Shown here one piece after another: positions 23,161 to 33,912 of a stretch of DNA of 64,000 bases. This DNA is from Panulirus ornatus (Eukaryota; Arthropoda; Malacostraca; Decapoda; Palinuridae), in assembly GCF_036320965.1 (NCBI RefSeq), contig NC_092287.1, positions 8,955,297-9,019,296 on the forward strand. The letters are read 5' to 3'. Within the stretch, counting starts at the first letter, position 1. Every line of letters starts with the position of its first letter. A model generated the notes under the pieces. It had not been told where the DNA came from, searched no databases, and saw only the letters and a program-made list of their open reading frames with translations. A program made the translations under genes and the position numbers.

Positions 23161-24602
23161 ATGAGAAGAAAGGAGATATAGGTAGTATGATAGAGGAAAG
23201 AAACCTGGATGTTCTGGCTCTGAGTGAAACAAAGCTCAAGGGTAAAGGGGAAGAATGGTTTGGAAAAGTCTTGGGAGTAAAGTCAGGGGTTGGTGAAGGG
23301 ACAAGAGCTTTGGAAGGAGTAGCACTACTCCTGAAGAAGGAGTTGTGGGAGCATGTGATATAGTGTAAGAAAATAATGAGTGTGTCAGCAGCTTTGGTTC
23401 CCGAGACTGGGTATTTGTGATGGGTGATTTAAATACAAAAGTGAGGGTATGACGGGTGTACACGGGGTATTCAATGCTGTGAATGGAAATGCTTGTGGAT
23501 TTGTGTGCTGAAAAAACATTGGTGATTGGAAATACCTGATTTAAAAAGATACACAAAAGTTACATTTGTGAATACGAAAGATGGTCAAAGAGCATTATTA
23601 GATTATGTCTTAATTGAAAGGCATGAAAAGAGAGACTTTTGGATGTAAATGTGCTGAGGAGGGCAGATTGTGGGATGTCAAATCACTATTTTGTGGAGGC
23701 AAAGGTGAAGATCTGTAGAGGTTTTCAAAAAAGAAAGAGAAAATGCTGGGGAGAAGATAGTTGTGCAAGTAAGTGTGCTTGCAAAGGAGATTTGTGTGAG
23801 GAAGTACCAGGAGAGATTGAGTGTAGAATGGCAAAAGGTGAGAGCAAATGACATGGGACGAGTGAGTGAGGAATGGGATGTATTTAGAGATGCAGTGACT
23901 GCATATGCAAAAGATGCATGTGGCATGAGAAAGGTGGGAAGTGGGTAGATTAGAAAGGGTAGAGAGTAGCGGGATGAAGAAGTAAAGTTGTTAGTGAAAG
24001 AGAAAAGAGAGGCACTTGGATGATACTTACAAGGAAGAAGTGCAAATGACTGGGAGATGTATAAAAGAGAGGTCAAAAGGAAGATGCAAAGGCTGAAAAA
24101 GAGGGCAAATGGGAGTTGGGGTGAGAAAGTATCATTAAACTTTAGGGAGAATTAAAAGATGTTCTGGAAAGAGGTAAATAGTGTGCATTGACAAGAAAAC
24201 AAATGGGAACATCGTTGAAGGGGTAAGGGGGGAAGTGATAACAAGTAGTTTTCAGAAAAGAAGAGTGAATGTTGGGGTGAAGAGGGTGGTGAGAGTAAGT
24301 GAGCTTGGGAAGGAGACTTGTGTGAGGAAGTACCAGGAGAGAATGAGTACAGAATGGAAAAAGGTGAGAACAATGGAAGTAAGGGGAGTGGGGGAGGAAT
24401 GGGATGTATTTAGGGAATCAGTGATGGATTGTGCAAAAGATGCTTGTGGCATGAGAAGAGTGGGAGGTGGGTTGATTAGAAAGGGTAGTGAGTGGTGGGA
24501 TGAAGAAGTAAGATTATTAGTGAAAGAGAAGAGAGAGGCATTTGGACGATTTTTGCAGGGAAAAAATGCAAATGAGTGGGAGATGTATAAAAGAAAGAGA
24601 CA
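23161..24602 (+). mobile_element. RTE endonuclease/linker fragments in tandem (unit 2)
   Basis: The counterpart of 15785-17229. The endonuclease and first linker (23161-24248) are followed by a restarted linker (24249-24602). Here the second linker lies in one open frame, 24181-24780 (199 codons), running from the end of the first fragment (VRGEVITSS) through YQERMSTEWKKVR, EEWDVFRESVMDCAKDACGM and WWDEEVRLLVKEKREAFGRF, then out of the element into antisense endonuclease sequence. Unit 1 has the frame broken by single-base homopolymer changes. Confidence 0.85.
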
Positions 24603-24616
24603 GGATAAATTGATAA

Positions 24617-25739
24617 CTTACTCTCACCACCCTCTTCACCCCAACATTCACTCTTCTTTTCTGAAAACCCATACAAATCTTCACCTTAGCCTCCACAAGA
24701 TAATGATCAGACATCCCTCCAGTTGTACCTCTCAGCACATTAACATCCAAAAGTCTCTCTTTCGCGCGTCTGTCAATTAACACATAATCCAATAACGCTC
24801 TCTGGCCATCTCTCCTACTTACATAAGTATACTTATGTATATCTCGCTTTTTAAACCAGGTATTCCCAATCATCAGTCCTTTTTCAGCACATAAATCTAC
24901 AAGCTCTTCACCATTTCCATTTACAACACTGAACACCCCATGTATACCAATTATTCCCTCAACTGCCACATTACTCACCTTTGCATTCAAATCACCCATC
25001 ACTATAACCCGGTCTCGTGCATCAAAACCACTAACACACTCATTCAGCTGCTCCCAAAACACTTGCCTCTCATGATCTTTCTTCTCATGCCCATGCTTTG
25101 TCGCTGTCTCCCGCGTTTGCGAGGTAGCGCAAGGAAACAGACGAAAGAAATGGCCCAACCCACCCCCATACACATGTATATACATACGTCCACACACGCA
25201 AATATACATATCTACACAGCTTTCCATGGTTTACCCCAGACGCTTCACATGCCCTGATGCAATCCACTGACAGCACCTCAACACCGGTATACCACATCGA
25301 TCCAATTCACTCTATTCCTTGCCCTCCTTTCACCCTCCTGCATGTTCAGGCCCCGATCACACAAAATCTTTTTCACTCCATCTTTCCACCTCCAATTTGG
25401 TCTCCCACTTCTCCTCGTTCCCTCCACCTCCGACACATATATCCTCTTGGTCAATCTTTCCTCACTCATTCTCTCCATGTGCCCAAACCATTTCAAAACA
25501 CCCTCTTCTGCTCTCTCAACCACGCTCTTTTTATTTCCACACATCTCTCTTACCCTTACGTTACTTACTCGATCAAACCACCTCACACCACGCATTGTCC
25601 TCAAACATCTCATTTCCAGCATATCCATCCTCCTGCGCACAACTCTATCCATAGCCCACGCCTCGCAACCATACAACATTGTTGGAACCACTATTCCTTC
25701 AAACATACCCATTTTTGCTATCCGAGATAATGTTCTTGA

Positions 25740-25741
<2 letters not shown>
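24617..25741 (-). mobile_element. RTE endonuclease fragment and C-terminal copy (unit 2)
   Basis: The counterpart of 17243-18368. The endonuclease is open from EKKDHERQVFWEQLNECV to KVKICMGFQKRRVNVGVKR (GDLNAKV and SDHYLV present). It is followed to the right by the LINE 3' end (~25098) and the C-terminal domain (25712-25278), which is cut at the TA tract at 25742. Confidence 0.88.
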
Positions 25742-25810
<69 letters not shown>

Positions 25811-26033
25811 TTATTTATTTATTTTTGCTTTGTCGCTGTCTCCCGTGTTAGCGAGGTAGCGCAAGGAAACAGACGAAAGAATGGCCCAACCCGCCCACAT
25901 ACACATGTATATACATACATGTCCACCCATGCACAATATACATCTATGTATGCGGGTGGGTTGGGCCATTCTTTCATCTGCTTCCTTGCGCTACCTCACT
26001 AACGCAGTAGACAGTGACAAAATATAATAGAAA
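25742..26033. repeat. (TA)n tract and paired inverted RTE tails (unit 2)
   Basis: A TA run at 25742-25800, then RTE 3' tails on the minus (~25824-25903) and plus (~25948-26025) strands, as in unit 1. Confidence 0.88.
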
Positions 26034-26053
26034 AAAAAAATACATATTTTACA

Positions 26054-26200
26054 AAGGATGTAAGGCATGTGTATGAGTAGGAGGAGAGGAAAGTCACTGG
26101 TTCCCAGTGAATATTGGTTTGTGGCAGGGGTGTGTGATGTCTCCATGGTTGTTTAATTTGTTTATGGATATGGTGGTTAGGGAAGTGAATGCAAGAGTTT

Positions 26201-26261
<61 letters not shown>

Positions 26262-26437
26262 GGGGGGGGGGGGGAAGCATGCAGTATGTTGTGGATGAGA
26301 GGGCTTGGGAAGTGAGTCAGTTATTGTTCGCTGATGATACGGTGCTGGTGGCTGATTCGGGAGAGAAACTGCAGAGGTTGGTGACGAGTTTGATAAAATG
26401 CGTGAAAGGATAAAGTTGAAGGTAAATGTGAATAACA
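26054..26437 (+). mobile_element. RTE RT fragment with an internal (GA)n(G)n expansion
   Basis: The RT fragment runs LWQGCVMSPWLFNLFMDM, then a GA microsatellite (26203-26260) and a run of about 14 G (26261-26274), then resumes with RAWEVSQLLFADDTVLVADS (FADD active site). Frame 26189-26413 stays open through the microsatellite as an (Arg-Glu)n tract. The normal element has only 'ttggagagaggggcaag' here, so the repeat grew inside coding sequence. The copy ends at ~26437 at VNVNKSK and unique DNA follows. This is the true right flank of the duplicated block. Confidence 0.88.
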
Positions 26438-26915
26438 GCACCGGCCATAAAACATCTTGATCCTTCAGCACAAATGTATCTTTTCTGTTTTCTTTTCCTG
26501 TCTGTCAAAGTGCAGATATTAATTTCTCCTGACAAAAATCAGTTTCTTACTTTAAACAGAGAATATAAGGCATATCCTTCACCTGATGGAAGTGTGATTG
26601 TAAACAATGAAAGGTTAATGCCACTCCTTACACTAGATTCTTGAGGTATCCTTGATACCTCAAGTCAAATGAGTTACCATTTACAAATCAGGAACAAAAA
26701 ACTCTAAATGGGCTTTTTTTCCAACCCTGGTTTATTGATGAGACTGAAGAGAGTTGTTACTGGGCAAATATTCTGCATGCTGAGAAGAGAACGAGCTATG
26801 ATCGGTTTAAGGGGCTAGAATTTCTAACTTAGCACTATCTGACTTGGTGCTCATGCTTAGCAGATCTAAGGCTAATAGAAAATAATGATGGTCTACTGAA
26901 GGAGGAACATCTCTA
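26438..26915. other. Unassigned spacer
   Basis: AT-rich sequence with no recognised gene. A 13-bp inverted pair around 26639-26664 ('cttgaggtatcc' / 'ttgatacctcaag') is the only small structure seen. Confidence 0.5.
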
Positions 26916-26919
26916 CTAT

Positions 26920-28800
26920 GGAATGAGTGGAGAAGGTGGAAAACTAGGATATAACATGAATGTTGGAGCAGTATTAAAGAATAAGAGGTGAAAAAGTAAA
27001 TAATACAACTTCTTAAATTTATGTATACTGTCAGCATTAACCATGTCCTCAGTTATTCTGTTCCATGCATCCACCATTTGTATACTATAAAAGTATTTCT
27101 TAACATCCTTACCATTATTTGATTTCGTTATGACCTGTGGTTGCTGTATTCCTACATCTCTTGATGAATTGTTCTCTGTCCACATTGCCAATACCTTTTA
27201 AAAACTCCTCTCTTTCAAACTGAGTGAATTAAAAGTTCCCAGCCTTTCCCTGTAGCTTAGTTCTGGTACCATTTTAGATGCTCTCCTCTAAAGTTCTCTA
27301 TGAGCTGTTTGTCCTTCTTCAGGTGTGGTAACCAAACCTGAGAAGCATATCTTAATTTTGGCAATAAATAGGATGTGAATAGCTTGCTGAATATTTCCTG
27401 ATCCATATACTTGAAAAGTATCCTGATGTTTCACAACAGACAGTTGCCTTCTAAACTATTCTCCTATATGGGAATTTGACAACAAATTTATGACAATGTT
27501 GATTCTCAAGTCCTTCTCACACATAGAATCCTGAAGCTTATTTCCTGCCAGGTAATAATCATACTGAGGCTATCTTTCCCTTTGTACCATCCCTATTACT
27601 TTACATTTGCTTGGGATGGTTTCATTTCCCATATTTCAGACCAACTGTGGAGTCTCTTTAGGTCCCCTTGGAAGCTGAAGTCCTTGCTTTTCACTTCCCT
27701 TATGACCTTTGTATTATCTGCAGACATGTTTGGGTAGGATTCCATACCTTCAGGCAAGCCATTAACATAGCTGAAGAGGAGAAATGGTCCCAGAACTGAA
27801 CCCTATGGCACTCTACATTTGGAAAAAGCTTCTGTTATCATGTCCTTCGTTCCCTCTCGCTGAGATAATGTCCATCATAGGAGTTTCCATCTTATTCCTA
27901 CCTGCTGATATTCATAATCAGCTTCCCATGCTTTCTGGCAGACAAGATACAAACAGTCCACCCTGCCTATCCTTTTGCCCAGGACTGAGCTCACTCTCTT
28001 GTAGGACTCTGACAGGCTAGTTAAACGTGAACCTCCTTTTCTTAAAACCATGCTGTCTCTCACTTTGGAAATTTCTCCTCCACAGAAAGTCATCCATTTG
28101 CTTCCTAATAATCCTTTCCAAAACATTACAATCTACACTTGTTAATAAGACTGATCTGTATTTCATCATTTGTTTCTGGTCTTGTTTCACAAATATAGGC
28201 CTGATGTTTGCCCTTTCTCATTCCCTTGGCACTTTGCAAAGACACCTTGAACAGTGATTCAATTGGTTTATCTGAGTACCTGCACAAACCTTCAACACAA
28301 ATGGTCAAATTTTATCAGGAACATAAGACTTGTATTAGTAGAGTCCTTTTAGTATTCTGTTAACATCTTTTCAAGATATCTTAATTATTTCCAAAACCTT
28401 TACATTCCATTTCATGGTGGTGAGGCTATAGTGTCTTCCATCATCAAAACACTTTTGAACTTGTTATTCAGTTCCTCACATATCTTACATTATTTTCTAA
28501 AGTCTTTAATTTAAATTCCTTACTCTGATTAGCTGCTCCTTAAATGACAAATGGCTCCTGATGAATTTACAATAAAGTTTTTGACATTCACCAACCTTAT
28601 TCACAATATTCTTTTCGTAGTTTCTTTGTTCCTTCTTTCTTATCCTATCATACTTATTTCATACTCTCTTATGTCTTGCAAATGCTGGCTAGCTGAGATG
28701 CTGTCTACACCTGGAAGTTCCTTTACTTTCATACATCTTTTATTAAGCAATTTCTTCCTCTTTCTTACTGTTCCTTACGTACTTGAGGCTTGAGGTAACA
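26920..28800 (-). mobile_element. Decayed CR1-like non-LTR retrotransposon (third LINE family)
   Basis: Reading leftwards, an endonuclease-RT linker remnant (~28780-28560) precedes a degraded RT. Recognisable pieces are ISLINKCRL (28126-28308 frame), RKGGSRLTSLSESYKRVSS with the VDCLYLVCQKAWEADYEYQ block (28126-27875; motif A, Asp lost), a broken VQFWDHFSS(LFS)...ADNTK region (~27820-27710, one DD position changed), LAGNKLQDSMCEKDL, SGLVTTPEE-like (Y)ASQVW, and a C-terminal KDVKKYFYS-QMVDAWNRIT (27191-26916). The YFYS-VDAWN signature is typical of CR1/L2-type and related LINEs. Frameshifts are frequent and no functional ORF remains. The exact clade is uncertain. Confidence 0.7.
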
Positions 28801-30325
28801 ATTCTCCTTCACTGTGAAATTCACATAACCTTTCACCACAGAGCCCTGGTTCCAGGTTACTGAACTCCATTTCCCAATTTATGTTTACACAGAAATTATA
28901 AAGGAATCGGAAAAAGAAATCAGTCAGAAATTCAGGGTTATAGCTAAATAAGATAAAATTGATAGGTGTTATATCTTCACGATGGTTGAAAAGTTTTACA
29001 GATGCAGATGCAATGGAAATTCTGACAAACGATGAAAGCACAGAAGTAACAATGGAAATTTAAGTTTGAGGATGGATGCCGTTTTAATAGGGAAGATACT
29101 GGGTTTCTGGATAAATCAGGAGAGCTACAGGATGTCATATGGGGATTTAGTGTATGAAAACCAATCTGGTATCAAATGAGTATAGAGAGAAGGGATATAA
29201 AATATGGTCAAATGGTGAGAAGATGGAGATCTTTCACAACTTTAAACCAACTGAAGATATTTTGAATAGGTTGAAGAATGGATATGAACATATCACTGAG
29301 TGCTCCAAGGAAAATCATGATGGACAAGAAATGTCAGCCAAACATGTAGTAAGAGCTAATTACAGAGCATATTTCTATCAACTATGATTAATAAGTTATG
29401 ATATAACACAATGACAGGATGACTAAACAGCAAAAACATATGAGATTTGGAATGAAGAAAGGAGAGTGGAAAGAGTGAAATATAAAATGAAGAATGAAAT
29501 TTTCAATTTTCAAAGTGAATATTCAGAAGAGAAGGATGTGTAAAGAATGACTCAGAGTGCATAATAAAGTATGCATTAAAGAGAAAAGAAGTAAAGCTAA
29601 GGAGAGACCAAGAGAGAGGATGAAGCAGGGATGTGACAAAATACACTGCTAAAAGGAGGGTCAATGTAAGGGCATGAACAAAATGATATTTTTAAACATC
29701 TCTGTGCACAATGAAAAAATCAGATACAAATGTGATGTAGTTTCTTCCATAAGTTAAAGTTCACTGGGGATCCCTCCCCACCTTCTTAAATAATCCCACT
29801 AAAAACACTATAAAAGTCGCGTACTCCTCCATATTTCTCATCTTATTCTTCATTTTCCCAGGCAACTCATGTATATTTTTTAAGAGGTCACTGTACATGC
29901 ATACATGCACAACCTTCAGGTAACTGACCATGCACACATAATGATGGCAGTACATTTTCTGTGCCTTATTAAGAACGAAAATGATCTCAACAGGCCACCA
30001 GTAGTATAACAAGTTGCTGGGCATTCAAAAAGAGGTGGGAAAAGTTAAAATATCAATTGCTGTTGGCCATCGTTTTGTAACATAACATCAACTGATGTTC
30101 ATAGTTGTTTAAGGTTTAAATAGGCAAACTAGTCCAAGGAGCAACAGGTGAGTGACGTTCAAGACAATATAAGGAGTTAGATGAGTCTCTGAAACTGTCA
30201 TAAGGTATACGTGTGCTTGCTTGGCTCTCAGAAAGCAAATACTACATGCTTGCACTAAAAATTTATGTGTATGAAAAGAACGAGGAGAAAAAGCAAGAGT
30301 ACTGAAGCAAAAAGAAAAAACAGCA
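28801..30325. other. Unassigned AT-rich spacer
   Basis: No gene or element is recognised. The longest frames (28775-29041 minus, 29154-29387 plus, 29761-30024 minus; 77-88 codons) show no domain. Purine-rich plus-strand sequence at 29050-29650 could be another eroded element, but I cannot name it. Confidence 0.5.
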
Positions 30326-30329
30326 ACGT

Positions 30330-31912
30330 CAAGGAAAAATATATGGATTTGTATGTAGCATTTATGGATCTGGAGAAGGCATATAATAGAGTTGATAGAG
30401 GTGCTCTGTGGAAGGTATTAAGAATATATGGTGCGGGAGGTAAGTTGTTAGAAGCAGTGAAAAGTTTTTATCGAGGATGTAAGGCATGTATGTGTACGTG
30501 TAGGAAGAGAGGAAAGTGACTGGTTCTCAGTGAATGTTCATTTGGGGCAGGGATGTGTGATGTCTCCATGGTTATTTAATTTGTTTATGGATGGGGTTGT
30601 TAGGGAGGTGAATGCAAGAGTTTTGGAAAGAGGGGCAAGTATGCAGTCTGTTGTGGATGAGAGAGCTTGGGAAGTGAGTCAGTTGTTGTTCGCTGATGAT
30701 ACAGCGCTGGTAGCTGATTCGGGTGAGAAACTGCAGAAGCTGGTGAATGAGTTTGGTAAAGTGTGTGAAAGAAGAAAGCTGAGAGGAAATGTGAACAAGA
30801 GTAAGGTTGTTAGGTACAGTAGGGTTGAGGGACAAGTTAATTGGGAGGCAAGTTTGAATGAAGACAAACTGGAGGAAGTGAAGTGTTTTAGATATCTGGG
30901 AGTGGATTTGGCAGTGGATGGAACCATGGAAGTGGAAAGGAATCATAGGGTGGGGGAGGGAGCGAAAGTTCTGGGAGCATTGAAAAATGTGTGGAAGTCG
31001 AGAACGTTATCTTGGAAAGCAAAAATGGGTATGTTTGAAGGAACAGTAGTTTCAACAATGTTATATGGTTGCGTGGCATGGGCTATAGATAGAATTGTGC
31101 GGAGGAGGGTGGATGTGCTGGAAATGAGATGTTTGAGGGCAATATTTGGTGTGAGGTGGTTTGATCGAGTAAGTAATGAAAGGGTAAGAGAGAAGTGTGG
31201 TAATAAAAAAGTGTGCTTGAGAGAGCAGAAGAGGGTGTTTTGAAATGTTTTGGTCACATGGAGAGAATGAGTGAGGGAAGATTGACAAAGAGGATATATG
31301 TGTCAGAGGTGGAGGGAACAAGAAGTGGGAGACCAAATTGGAGGTGGAAAGATGGAGCGAAAAAGATCTTGAGTGATCGGGGTTTGAACATGCAGGAGGG
31401 TGAAAGGCGTGCAAGAAATAGAGTGAATTGGAACAATGTGGTATACCGGGGTCGAAGTGCTGTCAATGGATTGAACCAGAGCATGTGAAGCGTCTGGGGT
31501 ACACCATGGAAAGTTTTGTGGGGCCTGGATGTGGAAAGGGAGCTGTGGTTTCAGTGCATTATACATGACAGCTAGAGACTGAGTGAGAACGAATGTGGCC
31601 TTTGTTGTCTTTTCCTAGCGCTACCTCGCGCACATGTGGGGGGAGGAGGCTGTCATTTCATGTGTGGCGGGTTGGCGACGGGAATGAATAAGGGCAGACA
31701 GTATGAATTATGTACATGTGTATATATGTATATGTCTGAGTGTGTATATACATATGTATACGTAGAGATGTACAGGTATGTATACATGCGTGTGTCGACA
31801 CGTATGTAAATACATGTGTATGTGGGTGGGTGGGTTGCGCCATTCTTTCGTCTGTTTCCTTGCGCTACCTCGCTAACGTGGGAGACAGCGACAAAGTATA
31901 ATAAAAAAAAAT
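30330..31912 (+). mobile_element. RTE-like LINE copy, RT palm to 3' tail, well preserved
   Basis: 5'-truncated at the KYMDLYVAFMDLEKAYNRVD block (30330; motif A). A 4-base 'tgta' duplication near 30488-30496 shifts the frame. The main frame 30530-31243 then covers LGQGCVMSPWLFNLFMDG, LLFADDTALVADS (active site), the thumb, and the C-terminal domain to FDRVSNERVREKCGNKK. A 1-base loss near 31209 shifts the rest into 31213-31488 (CFGHMERMSEGRLTKRIYV, GRPNWRWKDG, NNVVYRG, SAVNGLNQ). The 3' UTR continues to the terminal 'gacagcgacaaagtataata' and A-rich tail at ~31912. Only two small indels break ~390 codons, so it is a recent copy. Confidence 0.93.
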
Positions 31913-32642
31913 TAAGGTAAAATTCGAATGAAGTGGTTAGAAAAATAGTATATATATAATACCATGCATAAGTTAAATAACCATGTACCCAGTCTAAGAT
32001 AATGTTTCATTCATTAGTACTACAATACTGTAACTTCCACCAAAGAACACTAGTAATATCATAATTACATAAAGTTACGGGACTACATGAAATTCATAAA
32101 GTGCCACTTGTTGAAAAAAAAGATCAACACAAAATCAGATACTGTACTTACAGTACAAGCCCATTTCAAAACTCCTGGAGTGCTTTACTTGTGATTAAGT
32201 AACAAACAGGATCCCAGTAGATGTATAATGATGTCTGCTCTCTCGATTTGCTTTTCCTTCCATAGATTTTGTTCCAAAAGTTTTAGATGTCTTGTAACAA
32301 AATTTCTATTCTTTTACTGTAAATTATAGATTCCACAAATTTAGGAGGGCCTCATATTCTTATTCGCTCACAGTATAGGAGGTTGCTTGAGCAGGATAAT
32401 TCACAGTTCATTTTATATATATATATGTATATATAAAGTTTACATATGCAGGAAGTCACTTTTGGGTGCCAATCATCCCTTGAATTCTCTGAAAGTATAG
32501 AGAGAAAATTAGATATATTTTCAACTATAAAGAAATAATGATAAAAAAATCAACACCATTCACATACACATTTCAAAACACTGGGCCCCAAAAGGGTAAA
32601 AATCTTTCCTCTACAACATAAATAATTATTTACCAATAGGTA

Positions 32643-32686
<44 letters not shown>

Positions 32687-32728
32687 AAAAAAAAAAAAGT
32701 CATCTTCAGTGAGGTTACATCTTCAGAG
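31913..32728. other. Unassigned AT-rich spacer with (CA)n
   Basis: No gene is seen. A (CA)n tract lies at 32645-32684 and is followed by an A-run. A short TA/GTA tract lies at 32414-32436. Confidence 0.6.
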
Positions 32729-32834
32729 TACCATTTTGTTGAAGAACTTCTCACTCCAAAAGTCCATCATTTCCCTGCTTCTGATTGTAGCGCAGCCTTT
32801 GACCTGCAGAAGCCCCCAGAGGAGGGGTCCTCGA
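32729..32834 (-). repeat. Unassigned ~100-bp dispersed repeat, inverted copy
   Basis: The reverse complement reads 'ggacccctcctctgggggct', then 'ggctgcgctacaatc', then 'gggaaatgatggacttttgg' and 'agtgagaagttcttc'. It is collinear with 14653-14752 and 33446-33548. Confidence 0.6.
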
Positions 32835-33445
32835 ATAACGATAGAATAACAAAAATAGGAATGATAATATATACTGTATGTGCATACACAACTAGATCTT
32901 CCCCCAAGCCATTTCATAAACAATCACCAATCTCTAAGCAGAAATAAAATTCTTATCCCTGCCTTACACCTCAGCAACCTCAACTCAAGAGATCACCCCT
33001 AACTCCAAAAAAAATGCACACAAAGGAATGACCCACAAAGAAATAAACAACCACCCTCCCAAACGACATACACTCATATGAGACCACACTCCCCAATTAT
33101 ACATGAGACACTCTCATGTCTAACACTCAGACATCAACCATCCCTAAAACACTACAGTGTCAACATATTCTGAGACCTTCATGTCCATGATGCAACTATC
33201 ACAATGAGACCATTGAAAACTTGCTACTCAATTGCCTTGCACTTTCCCCACACATAGGTGCTCAATATCCCTATGCTTTATGACCAACAGTTCCATCTGC
33301 TGGAGATGACCTGCTTCCTAAGCACCACAGGAACCATGTAAAGATATGAGACTCATAAGTCAGGAAGAAAGTACTATATAATGTAAGTATGCATAGCACT
33401 AGTATATGTTCTGCATGTACATTATTCATCCATCGTTAACTTTCT
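32835..33445. other. Unassigned AT- and CA-rich spacer
   Basis: No gene or known element is recognised. Confidence 0.5.
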
Positions 33446-33548
33446 CAGGATCCCTTTTCCAGGAGCTCCTGAAGCTCAAAGGAAGCATTACTTTCAGTAA
33501 TAGTGAAATGATGTATTCCTTTGGAATAAGTTCTTCGACAACATTTAA
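33446..33548 (+). repeat. Unassigned ~100-bp dispersed repeat, copy
   Basis: It contains 'ggatcccttttccaggagct', 'gctcaaaggaagcat' and 'gtgaaatgatgtattccttt', matching the copies at 14653, 32729 (inverted) and 35963 in order and spacing. Confidence 0.6.
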
Positions 33549-33635
33549 CTCTCTTTCATCAACAGACATTGATACAGTCTCATCGAAGATAACTTTTCAG
33601 TTACAATGTAACCACAGGCAGATGGAGTCTGCTTA

Positions 33636-33638
<3 letters not shown>

Positions 33639-33670
<32 letters not shown>
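33639..33670. repeat. (CA)n microsatellite
   Basis: A CA run of ~32 bases beside an old RTE 3' UTR fragment. Confidence 0.95.
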
Positions 33671-33676
<6 letters not shown>

Positions 33677-33684
33677 TATTTTCT

Positions 33685-33912
33685 TTCACACTTGCTTTCT
33701 ATTTCCTGCATTTGAGGCAGTGCTGGGAACAAATGAAGAAAAGGCCTCAATTACTTACATCCATTCACAGGCTGTCATGTGTAACAACAGGCCCTTATTC
33801 ACAACCAGACTCAGATTTTTCCATGGTTTCCCTCCCGGCTGTTTCATACTCCCTGGTTCAGTCTGTAGACAGCACGTCGCCCCCTGTATACCAGATCGCT
33901 ACAATTTACCCT
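33685..33912 (-). mobile_element. Old RTE 3' UTR fragment
   Basis: Diverged 3' UTR landmarks in minus orientation: 'ggctgtcatgtgtaac', 'ttttccatggtttccctcc', 'ctggttcagtctgtagacag' and 'cccctgtatacca'. The coding part is absent. Confidence 0.75.

Larger units (their letters stand above)
18878..26252 (+). repeat. Large tandem duplication, unit 2 (~7.37 kb)
   Basis: A direct copy of 11499-18877. From about 19262 to 26245 the two copies are almost base-for-base identical. From 18878 to about 19262 unit 2 differs from 11499-11885 by many small indels, mostly in homopolymers (for example a 9-C run near 18950 versus 'cccctccc'). Contents mirror unit 1. They are jockey-like LINE remnant 18878-19800, old RTE copy 19881-21216, spacer and dispersed repeat 22029-22128, RTE endonuclease/linker 23161-24248, linker 24249-24602, inverted endonuclease 24617-25090, RTE C-terminal copy 25094-25741, (TA)n 25742-25800 and the paired tails 25824-26033. 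Confidence 0.95.

Noticed and set aside
29154..29387. Charged 77-codon frame as a small gene
   Set aside because: No domain is recognised, the length is compatible with chance in purine-rich DNA, and there is no context support.
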